Source: VFBF01 sp034440275 (GTDB lineage: Bacteria; Pseudomonadota; Alphaproteobacteria; Caulobacterales; Aquidulcibacteraceae). From it: a stretch of 57,128 nt of DNA. The notes under the pieces are model-generated. The model was given only the letters and a program-made list of their open reading frames with translations. It was not told where the DNA came from and made no database searches. Position numbers and translations under genes: made by a program. The stretch covers positions 1 through 57,128 of the forward strand of contig JAWXBS010000140.1 of NCBI GenBank assembly GCA_034440275.1, read 5' to 3'. Shown here piece after piece: positions 42,512 to 51,853 of the stretch; the stretch's first letter is position 1, and each line of letters opens with the position of its first letter.

Positions 42512-43666
42512 TCAGTCGGGGAAGACGACCGTCGCCACAGCCTGCGCGGCGAGGCCTTCCTCTCGACCGAGGAAACCGAGACGCTCGGTCGTCGTCGCCT
42601 TCACGCTCACGCGATGCAGCGGCAGGCCCAGAACTTCGGCGGTGCGCGCGCGCATGGCCTCGCGATGCGGCTTGACCTTCGGACGCTCGCAGATGAGCGT
42701 GATATCGACGTGCACGAGACGCCCACCTGCTTTCGCGGCGAGATCCGCAGCATGCCGCAGGAAATGGCCGGAGTCCGCGCCGCGCCACTGCGGATCGGTC
42801 GGCGGGAAATGATCGCCGATGTCGCCGTCGCCGATGGCGCCGAGAATTGCGTCGGTGAGCGCGTGCCATGCCGCGTCGGCGTCTGAATGACCGACCAGCC
42901 CCTTGTCATGGGGAATGCGCACGCCACAGAGCGTCACATGATAGCCGGGGCCAAAGCGGTGTGCGTCAAAGCCGGCGCCGACGCAGGGCGTCCCCGCGCC
43001 ACCGCCCAGCATTCTCTCCGCCTGCACGAAGTCCTCCGGCATGGTCACTTTCATCAATCCTGGATCGCCTTCGATCAGCCGCACAGTCATTCCCGCAGCG
43101 CGCGCAATGGCGAGATCGTCGTCGTAGGACGCATCCTGCGGCGCCTCCCGGTACGCCTTGAGGAGGGGCGCGAAGTGAAACGCCTGCGGAGTCTGCACGC
43201 GCCACAGGCGGAAGCGCGCAACATCCGCAGTGACCAGGCCGGTTTCATCAGTCGACTTAAGTGCATCGGTGACTGGAAGCGCTGGAGCCGTGGCTTCGGC
43301 TTCCCCCAACGCATCGCAGAGCGCTTCGATCATCCCGGATTGCAATCCCGGACGGGCGGCATCGTGGATCAGGACGGCGTCAGGCGGGTTTGCGCGCGCC
43401 AGCACCTCCAGCCCCCGGCGAACCGATCCGGTCCTTGTTTCGGCGCCTTCAATCCAGCCCGCGTCCCCAACGCCTGCGGTCGCCAGGCGGTCGCCATCGG
43501 CGCCACCGGCGATAACCAGTGTTCGCTCAATGCGGGCGCTTTGCCCGAATGCATCCAGCGACCAGCGCAGCATGGGCTTCCCAGCGACCGGTCGAAACTG
43601 CTTGGGGACGCCCCCGCCGGCGCGTTCGCCGCGTCCAGCGGCGGCGATGAGGGCGGCGATGCGCAT
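42512..43666 (-). CDS. ispDF: Bifunctional IspD/IspF of the MEP isoprenoid pathway
   Basis: Residues 1-220 are the cytidylyltransferase (IAALIAAAGRGERAGGGVPK, VLIHDAARPGL, DDDLAIARAAGM). Residues about 228-384 are the 2,4-cyclodiphosphate synthase (GAGFDAHRFGPG, GLVGHSDADAAWHALTDAIL, GDIGDHFPPTDPQW, ERLGFLGREEGLAAQA). The fusion is typical of alphaproteobacteria. I chose the second of two adjacent ATGs (43666), since GGAG lies 6 bases upstream. It is divergent from dusB. Confidence 0.96.
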   Translation of the reverse strand: MRIAALIAAAGRGERAGGGVPKQFRPVAGKPMLRWSLDAFGQSARIERTLVIAGGADGDRLATAGVGDAGWIEGAETRTGSVRRGLEVLARANPPDAVLIHDAARPGLQSGMIEALCDALGEAEATAPALPVTDALKSTDETGLVTADVARFRLWRVQTPQAFHFAPLLKAYREAPQDASYDDDLAIARAAGMTVRLIEGDPGLMKVTMPEDFVQAERMLGGGAGTPCVGAGFDAHRFGPGYHVTLCGVRIPHDKGLVGHSDADAAWHALTDAILGAIGDGDIGDHFPPTDPQWRGADSGHFLRHAADLAAKAGGRLVHVDITLICERPKVKPHREAMRARTAEVLGLPLHRVSVKATTTERLGFLGREEGLAAQAVATVVFPD

Positions 43667-43761
43667 CATTTTCTCCAGAAAGTGGGTCGACATACGCTCC
43701 GCCGGACAGGCGAGGCAATGCGCCGCTTGGCGCCTAGGATTTAGGCGCCCTATAATGAGGC

Positions 43762-44772
43762 ATGGCCACGCCGATCCGTCTCGGGTCCACCGTTATCGAC
43801 ATGCCGGTGCTACTCGCACCCATGGCAGGCACGACGGACTACCCGTTCCGCCGACAGGCGCAGGCGTTTGGCGCGCCTTACGTCGTGTCGGAAATGGTCG
43901 CGGGCGACCAACTGGCGCGGTCGCGTCGTGACGTTGTGCGGCGCACGGCAGGTGCGGGTGTTGTCACCCCCCTCGTCATCCAGCTGGCCGGCCGCGAGAG
44001 CCGCTGGATGGCGGAGGGCGCACGCCTTGCGGAAGACGCCGGCGCCGACGTCATCGACATCAACATGGGCTGCCCGTCAAAATTGGTCACCAACGGCGCC
44101 TCCGGTTCGGCGCTCATGCGCGATCCCAACCACGCGCTCCGCCTGATCGAAGCGACTGTCGGCGGCACGTCGAAACCTGTCACGCTGAAGATGCGCCTTG
44201 GTTGGGATGACGAAAACCTGAATGCGCCGGAGATTGCACGCCGCGCAGAGTCGGCCGGGGTACAGATGATCGTGGTCCACGGTCGCACGCGGAGCCAGTT
44301 CTTTCGTGGCGACGCCAACTGGTCCGCGATCCGTCCCACTGTCGACGCCGTAGACATTCCGGTGATCGCCAACGGCGACATCGCCACCGTCGACGATGCG
44401 CGCCGCGCACTGGAAGAGTCTGGCGCGGCAGGCGTGATGGTCGGACGCGCCGCGCAGGGGCGCCCCTGGTTGCCCGGCGCCATTGCGTTGGGGCTCCGCG
44501 ACGGTCATGCCGCGACCTCACCCGGCCTGGGAGACATTCACGCCAGTCTCGACGCGCTTTATCGCGACTCCCTCAGCTTCTACGGCGTCGATCTTGGCGC
44601 GCGTATCGCGCGCAAGCACATTTCGTGGGCCATCGATGCGGAAGCCATCTTCCTCAACGATCAAGATCGCCGCACAGCGCGCGCTGAGGTCTGCCGCATG
44701 ACGTCGCCGGACGAAGTCTGCGCTGCGCTGGCCCGCATCTTCATCGACGCCGACTGGCGGGAGGCCGCGTGA
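43762..44772 (+). CDS. dusB: tRNA-dihydrouridine synthase DusB (NifR3 type)
   Basis: DusB reduces uridines in tRNA with FMN. The 336 residues show VLLAPMAGTTDYPFRR, DINMGCPSKLVTNGASGSAL (active Cys), VTLKMRLGWDD, VHGRTRSQFFRGDANW and VMVGRAAQGRPW. It precedes ntrB, as nifR3 does in many alphaproteobacteria, and overlaps its start by 1 or 4 bases. Confidence 0.96.
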   Translation: MATPIRLGSTVIDMPVLLAPMAGTTDYPFRRQAQAFGAPYVVSEMVAGDQLARSRRDVVRRTAGAGVVTPLVIQLAGRESRWMAEGARLAEDAGADVIDINMGCPSKLVTNGASGSALMRDPNHALRLIEATVGGTSKPVTLKMRLGWDDENLNAPEIARRAESAGVQMIVVHGRTRSQFFRGDANWSAIRPTVDAVDIPVIANGDIATVDDARRALEESGAAGVMVGRAAQGRPWLPGAIALGLRDGHAATSPGLGDIHASLDALYRDSLSFYGVDLGARIARKHISWAIDAEAIFLNDQDRRTARAEVCRMTSPDEVCAALARIFIDADWREAA

Positions 44773-45851
44773 TGGAGACCCTGTCGAGACCGCGTACGAC
44801 TCGTAGCGGAGCGGACACGCAGGCCTTGCTGGACGCATTGCCGGTTCTGGTGCTGGGCGTCGACATCGCCGGGCGTATCGCCTTCGCCAATGTTGCGGCC
44901 GCTGAAACTCTGACGGCCGCTGCGGGTGGTCTGGTAGGTCGACGGCTTGGAGATGTCTTCGGTCCCGAAAGCATCATCACCAGTACGGCGCGTCGCGCGG
45001 CCGCCGAAGCGATCCGACTTTCGCAAGCCGACATCGCACTCGACGGGACGACGTTTTCGCTTGGGCGTGCGGATATGATCGCGTCGCCGCTCGATGACCC
45101 TGCTGGAGCAGTGCTCACCTTCATACTGAAGGCGAGCGCGCGGTCCGACACGTCCGCGCGTCCGGCGCCGCCAATGGCGCGAACACTTGCACACGAGATC
45201 CGCAACCCGCTTGCGGGTATTCGCGCCGCAGCGCAGCTCATCGGCAAGGATGCGGGCGCCGACACGCGGGTGCTGACGGACATGATCTGCGAGGAAGCGG
45301 ATCGCATTCGCCGGCTTACGGATCGCCTCGATGCGCTTGATGATCTCGGCCCGCCGACGCTGTCGCAGGTCAACATTCACGAAGTGCTTGGCCGCGCCCG
45401 CGCCGTTGTGGCGGCGAGCTTCGACGATGTCACGGTCGTTGAATCCTACGATCCCTCGCTGCCCGACGTGGACGGCGACATGGACCAGCTCATCCAGGTG
45501 TTCCTGAACATCGCAAAGAACGCAGCGGAAGCGGTACGCGATCGCAGCGGCGGAGTCGTGACCCTTTCAACACGCTATCGGCCCGGCGTCCGCATCCGCA
45601 ACTCCAGCGGCGGCGCTGCCCGCCCGCAACTGGAAGTCGCCATTTCCGACAACGGGCCGGGGCTGTCCACAACGATAGCTGGACGTGTTTTCGAACCTTT
45701 CGCGACGACGAAGGCGACGGGGGTCGGACTCGGTCTCGCAGTGGCTGCGGAAATCGTCGCGCGCCACGAAGGCCGCATCGAAGTCGAATCCAAACCGGGC
45801 CGGACCGTCTTCCGGGTTCTGCTTCCGATCTCTGAAATGGGGGCCGCATGA
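44772..45851 (+). CDS. ntrB: Nitrogen-regulation sensor kinase NtrB
   Basis: NtrB phosphorylates or dephosphorylates NtrC in answer to PII. The 359 residues have an N-terminal PAS domain (LLDALPVLVLGVDIAGRIAF), the phosphoacceptor His141 in ARTLAHEIRNPLAGIRAAAQ, and the ATPase motifs FLNIAKNAAEAV (N box), ISDNGPGLS and TGVGLGLAVAAEIV. There are no membrane helices, so it is cytoplasmic. Start: ATG 44772 in TGATG; a GTG one codon earlier is the alternative. It overlaps ntrC (ATGA). Confidence 0.94.
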   Translation: METLSRPRTTRSGADTQALLDALPVLVLGVDIAGRIAFANVAAAETLTAAAGGLVGRRLGDVFGPESIITSTARRAAAEAIRLSQADIALDGTTFSLGRADMIASPLDDPAGAVLTFILKASARSDTSARPAPPMARTLAHEIRNPLAGIRAAAQLIGKDAGADTRVLTDMICEEADRIRRLTDRLDALDDLGPPTLSQVNIHEVLGRARAVVAASFDDVTVVESYDPSLPDVDGDMDQLIQVFLNIAKNAAEAVRDRSGGVVTLSTRYRPGVRIRNSSGGAARPQLEVAISDNGPGLSTTIAGRVFEPFATTKATGVGLGLAVAAEIVARHEGRIEVESKPGRTVFRVLLPISEMGAA

Positions 45852-47221
45852 GCGCACGCATTCTTCTGGCCGACGACGACTCAAGTCTCCGTCTCGTCCT
45901 TTCCCAGGCGCTCGCGCGTGAGGGGTACGCGGTGCGGGCGACCGCAAGCCTGTCGACTTTGTCGAAGATGGTGCGCGATGGCGAAGGCGATCTCGTCATC
46001 AGCGACGTCTACATGGGTGACGATTGTCTTTTCGATGCGCTGCCTGGCCTACGTCTGCAACGTCCGGAATTGCCGGTCATCGTCATGAGCGGCCAGAGCA
46101 CGGTTCTGACGGCGATCTCGGCCGCCGGCGCAGGCGCCTACGACTACGTCCCGAAGCCATTCGACCTTGATGACCTGCTCGATGCAGTGCGCCGCGCACT
46201 ACAGCGCGGTCCGGAGGCGAAGACGCGCGCGCTCGCCGCCGCTGCAGAACGCGAGGAGCGTCTGCCCCTGATTGGCCGTTCCGCCGCGATGCAGGATGTC
46301 TATCGCATCATGGCGCGGTCCGCCGGCACCGACATGACGGTGCTCATCGAGGGCGAGACCGGCACCGGCAAGGAAGCCGCCGCCCGCGCCATCCACCAGT
46401 TCAGCAAGCGCAAGACCGGCCCCTTTGTTCGCCTCAGCCTCGCAGGCGCTTCCGGCGACGCCGCTACGGCCGCGTTGTTCTCGGTCAGTGGTGATGCCGC
46501 GGGCGCCGTCGGCGGGACTCTTTTCATTGACGACGTCGATGAAATGACACCCGACGGACAAACCGCGCTTGAGCGCTATCTTGACCGGCGCGGGGCTGAC
46601 GCAACCGGCGATGCGCGAATCCTCGCGGCTTCCTCGCGTTCGCTCGGAGCCCTCTCTCTCGAAGGCGCCTTCCGGCCCGATCTCTATTACCGGCTTGCGA
46701 TCGTCACGATCCGCATCCCGCCGCTGCGGGACCGGTTGGAGGACGTGGGTGATCTCGCCCGGGCCTTCCTAGTGCGTGCGCGACGGGAGGGGCTGCCGGA
46801 GAAGGGGATCGATGGCTCGGCGATCGAGTTGCTCAAGACACACAACTGGCCGGGCAATGTGCGCGAACTGGAGAACCTTCTCCGCCGCGCCGCGGCGCTG
46901 CGCCCCGAACCACTGATCACAGCCCGCGAGATTTCCGGCGAGATGACCGCGCTCCGCGTGGAGGCGACGGCCTCGCCATCCGGCCAGGACACCATCGAGG
47001 ACGTCCTGAAACCCAAACTGGCGGCCCTTCTGGCTGCCGGCGGCGGTGATGTGAATGTGTACGATCGGGCGGTCGAGGCCGTGGAGCGTCCCCTCATCGA
47101 ACTGGCGCTTCAGGCGACGCGTGGAAACCAGATCAAGGCCGCCGGCATACTCGGCATCAACCGAAACACCCTGCGCAAGAAGATCCAGACCCTCGGTATC
47201 CGAACTGGGTCCGACGATTGA
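45848..47221 (+). CDS. ntrC: Response regulator NtrC, lacking the GAFTGA loop
   Basis: Receiver domain 1-120 has acidic pocket ADDD, phosphoacceptor Asp53 (ISDVYM) and Lys103 (PKPF). The AAA+ domain has Walker A 169-175 (GETGTGK), but between FSVSGD (211-216) and GGTLF (222-226) only a few residues remain, so the sigma-54-contacting GAFTGA loop is missing. Walker B reads FIDD where the family has FLDE. The C-terminal Fis-type helix-turn-helix is good (RGNQIKAAGILGINRNTLRK). It probably acts without sigma-54, as Rhodobacter capsulatus NtrC does with sigma-70. Confidence 0.92.
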   Translation: MSARILLADDDSSLRLVLSQALAREGYAVRATASLSTLSKMVRDGEGDLVISDVYMGDDCLFDALPGLRLQRPELPVIVMSGQSTVLTAISAAGAGAYDYVPKPFDLDDLLDAVRRALQRGPEAKTRALAAAAEREERLPLIGRSAAMQDVYRIMARSAGTDMTVLIEGETGTGKEAAARAIHQFSKRKTGPFVRLSLAGASGDAATAALFSVSGDAAGAVGGTLFIDDVDEMTPDGQTALERYLDRRGADATGDARILAASSRSLGALSLEGAFRPDLYYRLAIVTIRIPPLRDRLEDVGDLARAFLVRARREGLPEKGIDGSAIELLKTHNWPGNVRELENLLRRAAALRPEPLITAREISGEMTALRVEATASPSGQDTIEDVLKPKLAALLAAGGGDVNVYDRAVEAVERPLIELALQATRGNQIKAAGILGINRNTLRKKIQTLGIRTGSDD

Positions 47222-47277
47222 CGCAGGCCGCTCACTAGGCGCATTTGTGGCATTCCAGCCACGCCAGTGTGACCTTG

Positions 47278-49488
47278 ATGACAACGACACCTGTGCCGGT
47301 GCAGTCCGACATGCCGTCCTGGACGTCCCGGCTGGGGGCGATTGGCTTCGCGGCGGGCTTCGTGGCGGCGGCGGGTCTGACCGTTACAGCCACTCTCTTC
47401 GCGATCTCCGGGGCTGGTCCCGTGGGGCCGGCAAGCCCCACCATGCTCGCCCTCCTGGGCGCCAGCCTCCTGATCAGCGCCGGCCTCGCGACCCTGCTCA
47501 TCATCCGCATCGTGCGCATCGCCGGCGCCCGTTCGACGCCAGAAACGGGCGCCCGCCTTCACTTGCGGTTCGTCTCGCTCTTCAGCGCGGCGGCCGTGGT
47601 CCCTGCCGTACTGGTCGCCCTATTCCTCGGCACGACCATGAGCAGGGGTGTGGAGGCATGGTTCAGCGATCGTGTGGAGACCGTTGTCGAAAACGGCGCG
47701 ACCGTCGGGCGGAACTACATCGAGGCGGCGCAGGAAAACCTGCGCGGTGAAGTGCTCGCCATGGCGACCGATCTCAATCGTGCGGAGGCCGGTCTGCGCT
47801 CGCAGCAAAGCGCCTACGCCGCGTACCTCAACGCCCAGACGCGTCAACGCTTCTTCGCTTCGGCGTATGTGATCGACAGCAAGGGCGCGATCCTCGCCGC
47901 CGCACAGACTGACGAGAAGCAGATATACACTGCGCCGGCAGACACCGACTTCTCTGAAGCCTCGTCCGGTGTGCTGACCATGCGCCTCTTCGAGGACTCG
48001 GGTCTCATTCGTGCGCTCTACAAACTGGAGGCCTACGACGACGCCTATCTCTACGTTGCGCGGTTCGTCGATCCCGAAATCCTGACCAGCTTGCGTTCCT
48101 TCGAACGCGCCGTGGTGAGCTATCGCGAAGCCGAAGACAGCCGCGCGCGCCTGCAGATCCTGTTTGCTCTCGCCTACCTGGCCACTGCGGTCTTGGTGTT
48201 GCTAGGCGCAGTTTGGCTTGGTCTGTCCAACGCCACGCGAGTTGCTGAACCCATTGGGCGCCTGGCTGAGGCGGCGCGCCGTGTCGCCTCCGGCGATCTT
48301 GGAGCCCGCGTCGCGGTCGGTCGCGAGCGCGATGAGATTGACGCCCTCGCCCGCGCGTTCAATCGCATGACGTCACAGCTGGAAACGCAACGTTCCGATC
48401 TCGTCAATGCGCGACAGGATGCGGAAGACCGTAGTCGTTTCACGCAGACAGTGCTGTCCAACGTCAGCGCAGGCGTCGTAGGGCTCGATCGCGCCGGTCG
48501 CGTGACAGCAGCCAACAGCTCTGCAGCAGCGCTTTTGGGGGTGCGTCCCAGCGACCTTGAAGGCCGGCGTCTCACCGATCTCGCACCTGAGTTCGCTGAC
48601 ATCGCGGCGCAGGACACCGGTGTTGCCGGGCCTCGCCGTATCGATCTCTCTCGTCTCGGCGACACCGTGCATCTCAGCGTTCGAGTAAGCGGCGGTGACG
48701 GAGCGTCCGACATCGTTCTGACGTTCGACGACATGACAAAACTGATCGCGGCGCAACGACAGGAAGCGTGGAAAGATGTCGCGCGGCGCATCGCGCATGA
48801 GATCAAGAACCCTCTGACGCCGATCCAGCTGTCGGCTGAACGTCTGCAACGCAAGTACGGCGCGGAAATCCAGTCTGACCCCGAGACCTTCCAGCGCTGC
48901 ACGGACACCATCCTGCGCCAGGTCGCTGACATCGGGCGGATGGTCGATGAGTTCTCGGGGTTCGCACGGATGCCGACGCCGCGTTTCGAAGCGGCAGACC
49001 TGGCCGAAATCGCGCGCGAGGCTGTATTCGCGCAGCGTCTGTCATTCGCCGACGTCGAATTCGAGATTGAGGGCGCCGAGTCGCCAGCGCCGGTGACGTG
49101 TGATGGTCGACTTATCGGCCAGGCGCTGACGAACGTGTTGAAAAATGCTGGCGAAGCCATCCAGGGACGGCGCCAGAAGGACGGCGAGCCGAAGGAGGGT
49201 CGCGTCGTGCTCCAACTCGCGCATCACAACGAGGCGTTCGTGGTGTCGATCTACGACAATGGTCCGGGCTTTCCGCAGCAGGATCGCGACAGGTTTGTCG
49301 AACCCTACGTCACCACCCGCGCAAAAGGTACAGGTCTTGGCCTCGCCATCGTGCAACGCATCATGGAGGATCATGGCGGCGCGCTGACGCTCGGCGATGC
49401 GCCGCCGCCAGGGCCCGGTGCGCTCGTTCAACTCATACTTCCCATGCGGTGCGACGCAGCGCCGGCCGCAACCACAGCGAACGGCTGA
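47278..49488 (+). CDS. ntrY: Transmembrane sensor kinase NtrY
   Basis: NtrY pairs with NtrX and is linked in relatives to nitrogen, redox or envelope signals. The 736 residues show N-terminal membrane helices (about 15-115), a periplasmic region, another helix (ILFALAYLATAVLVLLGAVW), a HAMP domain (AEPIGRLAEAARRVASGDLG), a PAS domain, His507 in RRIAHEIKNPLTPIQLS, and ATPase boxes NVLKNAGEAI, YDNGPGFP and GTGLGLAIVQRI. No strong ribosome site marks the start; TTG or GTG codons shortly upstream are also possible. Confidence 0.92.
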   Translation: MTTTPVPVQSDMPSWTSRLGAIGFAAGFVAAAGLTVTATLFAISGAGPVGPASPTMLALLGASLLISAGLATLLIIRIVRIAGARSTPETGARLHLRFVSLFSAAAVVPAVLVALFLGTTMSRGVEAWFSDRVETVVENGATVGRNYIEAAQENLRGEVLAMATDLNRAEAGLRSQQSAYAAYLNAQTRQRFFASAYVIDSKGAILAAAQTDEKQIYTAPADTDFSEASSGVLTMRLFEDSGLIRALYKLEAYDDAYLYVARFVDPEILTSLRSFERAVVSYREAEDSRARLQILFALAYLATAVLVLLGAVWLGLSNATRVAEPIGRLAEAARRVASGDLGARVAVGRERDEIDALARAFNRMTSQLETQRSDLVNARQDAEDRSRFTQTVLSNVSAGVVGLDRAGRVTAANSSAAALLGVRPSDLEGRRLTDLAPEFADIAAQDTGVAGPRRIDLSRLGDTVHLSVRVSGGDGASDIVLTFDDMTKLIAAQRQEAWKDVARRIAHEIKNPLTPIQLSAERLQRKYGAEIQSDPETFQRCTDTILRQVADIGRMVDEFSGFARMPTPRFEAADLAEIAREAVFAQRLSFADVEFEIEGAESPAPVTCDGRLIGQALTNVLKNAGEAIQGRRQKDGEPKEGRVVLQLAHHNEAFVVSIYDNGPGFPQQDRDRFVEPYVTTRAKGTGLGLAIVQRIMEDHGGALTLGDAPPPGPGALVQLILPMRCDAAPAATTANG

Positions 49489-49499
49489 GGAGCATACCC

Positions 49500-50894
49500 A
49501 TGTCATCGGACATTCTGGTCATCGACGACGAGGCCGACATCCGGGAGCTGATATCAGGCATCCTTGAGGATGCGGGCCATCAGGTTCGTGCAGCGCGTGA
49601 CGGCGACGAAGCCCTCGACGCGGTGCGCCGCCGCCGGCCGACGCTGGCGATCCTCGATGTCTGGCTGCAAGGCAGCAAGATCGACGGTCTCGATCTTCTC
49701 GCCATGTTGCGTGAGACCGATCCCGACATGCCGGTCATCGTCATCAGCGGTCACGGCACGATCGAAACGGCTGTGGCCGCGATCCGGAAGGGGGCCTACG
49801 ACTTTCTCGAAAAGCCATTCAATGCGGACCGCTTGCTTATCGTCGTCACCAGGGCGATCGAAACGGCGCGTCTGAAACGGGAAAACGCATCGTTGCGCGT
49901 ACGCGCTGCGGCAAGCGCCGATTTGATCGGCTCGTCTCCGGTAATGGCGCAGCTGCGCAATGCGGTTGACCGCATCGCGCAATCGAACTCGCGCGTGATG
50001 ATCTCGGGCCCCTCGGGGTCCGGCAAGGAACTTGTCGCACGGCTCCTGCACGACCGCTCCCCGCGCGGACCCGGTCCCTTCGTGGCGATCAATGCCGCTT
50101 CCATCGCACCCGATCGTATGGAAAGCGAACTCTTCGGCGAAGAGGGACCTGACGGCCGCCCGCGCAAGATCGGCGTGTTTGAACAAGCCCACCAGGGCAC
50201 CCTTCTGCTCGACGAAGTCGGTGACATGCCGGTGGAGACGCAGAGCAAGATCCTGCGCGTGCTTGTCGATCAGCGCTTCCGACGTCTCGGAGGCTCGGCA
50301 GACGTGCAGGTCAACGTGCGCGTGGTTTCGTCATCGTCGAGAGATTTGCGCATCGACATCGAACGTGCGCGATTCCGCGAGGATCTCTTCCACCGTCTCA
50401 ACGTAGTGCCCCTGCGTGTTCCCAATCTCTCTGAGCGTCGAGAAGACATTCCCGAACTTGCGGACTACTTCGTGCGTCGCATCACCGAGGGGACGGGGCT
50501 GCCCGCCCGCATTCTCGCCGCCGATGCACTGGCCGCCCTGCAGGCCGCCGAATGGCCGGGCAACGTGCGCCAGCTGCGCAATATCATTGAGCGCATCCTG
50601 ATCCTCGCCGGTGGCGAACCGAGCGTGCCGGTCACGCTGGACTCCCTCCCGCCGGAAGCCTGGCCTGCGGCGGCCTTCTCGCAGCAGCAGGGCATGCAGG
50701 AAGTCATCGGCATGTCACTGCGGGACGCGCGTGAACGCTTCGAACGCGAGTATCTGCACGTGCAGATCACCCGCTTCGGCGGCAACATCTCGCGCACTGC
50801 GGCTTTCATCGGCATGGAGCGGTCAGCGCTTCACCGCAAGCTCAAGTCTCTCGGCGTCGACGCGCCGGGCCGTGGTCTCGGCGACGGCGAATGA
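49500..50894 (+). CDS. ntrX: Response regulator NtrX, also lacking GAFTGA
   Basis: The 464 residues (ATG 49500, GGAG 8 bases upstream) have a receiver domain with Asp53 (AILDVWLQGSKIDG), an AAA+ domain with Walker A 170-176 (GPSGSGK) and an intact Walker B (LLLDE). A Fis-type DNA-binding end follows (FGGNISRTAAFIGMERSALH). The GAFTGA position (about 212-226) reads GEEGPDGRPRKIGVFE, so sigma-54 activation is unlikely. NtrX of other alphaproteobacteria, as I recall, shares this. It overlaps the next gene (ATGA). Confidence 0.93.
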   Translation: MSSDILVIDDEADIRELISGILEDAGHQVRAARDGDEALDAVRRRRPTLAILDVWLQGSKIDGLDLLAMLRETDPDMPVIVISGHGTIETAVAAIRKGAYDFLEKPFNADRLLIVVTRAIETARLKRENASLRVRAAASADLIGSSPVMAQLRNAVDRIAQSNSRVMISGPSGSGKELVARLLHDRSPRGPGPFVAINAASIAPDRMESELFGEEGPDGRPRKIGVFEQAHQGTLLLDEVGDMPVETQSKILRVLVDQRFRRLGGSADVQVNVRVVSSSSRDLRIDIERARFREDLFHRLNVVPLRVPNLSERREDIPELADYFVRRITEGTGLPARILAADALAALQAAEWPGNVRQLRNIIERILILAGGEPSVPVTLDSLPPEAWPAAAFSQQQGMQEVIGMSLRDARERFEREYLHVQITRFGGNISRTAAFIGMERSALHRKLKSLGVDAPGRGLGDGE

Positions 50895-51745
50895 GCCGCG
50901 TCGCCTACGTGAATGGCGGCTATGTCCGCCAGAGCGCCGCGCGCGTCCACATCGAGGACCGCGGCTTTCAGTTTGCGGACGGCGTGTACGAAGTCTGGAG
51001 CGTCCACGACGGACGCCTCCTCGACTCCGATGGCCACTTTGCGCGCCTTGATCGTTCGCTTGGCGAACTGCGCATCAAGGCGCCGATGACACGCGCAGCG
51101 CTGGAGGCAGTGCTTGCCGAGACGCTGCGGCGCAATCGCGTGCGCAACGGCATTCTCTACCTACAGATCACACGCGGGGCCGCGCCGCGCGATCACGCGT
51201 TTCCGGGGGAAGACCTTGCGCCGAGCGTGGTTGTCACAGCGCGCGCCATGGACCGTCGTGCGCTCGACGCACGCGTGCAAAGCGGCGTCGCGGTCATCAC
51301 GCTTCCTGACATCCGCTGGCAGCGCTGCGATATCAAATCGGTCGCCCTGTTGCCCAACGTGCTCGCCAAGCAGGCCGCTCGGGAGGCGGGGGCGTTCGAG
51401 GCGTGGTTGGTGGACGCGGCAGGGCGCATCACGGAGGGGGCCTCCACCACGGCCTGGATTGTCGACGGCGCGGGCCGCATCCGCACGCGCGCGCTCGGCA
51501 ATGACATCCTGCCCGGCGTCACCCGAGCGGCTTTGCTCCGCGCCGCCGCCGAACGCCAGATGCCGGTTACCGAGGAAGCCTTTTCCGTCGCCGAAGCGCG
51601 CAGCGCGCTTGAAGCCTTCATCTCCTCGGCCTCCGGCGTGGTCGTACCCGTCGTGGCGATCGACGGCGTCCAGGTCGGAGACGGCGCGCCCGGCCCCATC
51701 GCGCTCGCCCTCCGTGCGGCCTATTTCGAAGGCGCCCTTCGCTGA
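50891..51745 (+). CDS. Class IV aminotransferase, D-amino-acid-transaminase-like
   Basis: The 284 residues fit PLP fold-type IV: VAYVNGGYVRQSAARVHIED, RGFQFADGVYEV, the PLP Lys149 in RCDIKSVALLPNVLAKQAA, and the Glu of ITEGASTTAWIV. D-alanine transaminase (Dat) and branched-chain or lyase relatives share this form; the RGFQFADGVYEV motif favours Dat. It lies between ntrX and hfq, where it may feed D-amino acids to the wall or simply ride the operon. Confidence 0.87.
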   Translation: MSRVAYVNGGYVRQSAARVHIEDRGFQFADGVYEVWSVHDGRLLDSDGHFARLDRSLGELRIKAPMTRAALEAVLAETLRRNRVRNGILYLQITRGAAPRDHAFPGEDLAPSVVVTARAMDRRALDARVQSGVAVITLPDIRWQRCDIKSVALLPNVLAKQAAREAGAFEAWLVDAAGRITEGASTTAWIVDGAGRIRTRALGNDILPGVTRAALLRAAAERQMPVTEEAFSVAEARSALEAFISSASGVVVPVVAIDGVQVGDGAPGPIALALRAAYFEGALR

Positions 51746-51853
51746 TTGAGGCCCCCTGCCGGCCGCCATGTTGCAGCGCACACGGGCAGGGCGGTAAGGT
51801 TCGGTGCGCCCGTTGGCTTTTTGGCGCAACGATCCAAGGCGAGGGCCCAAAAA

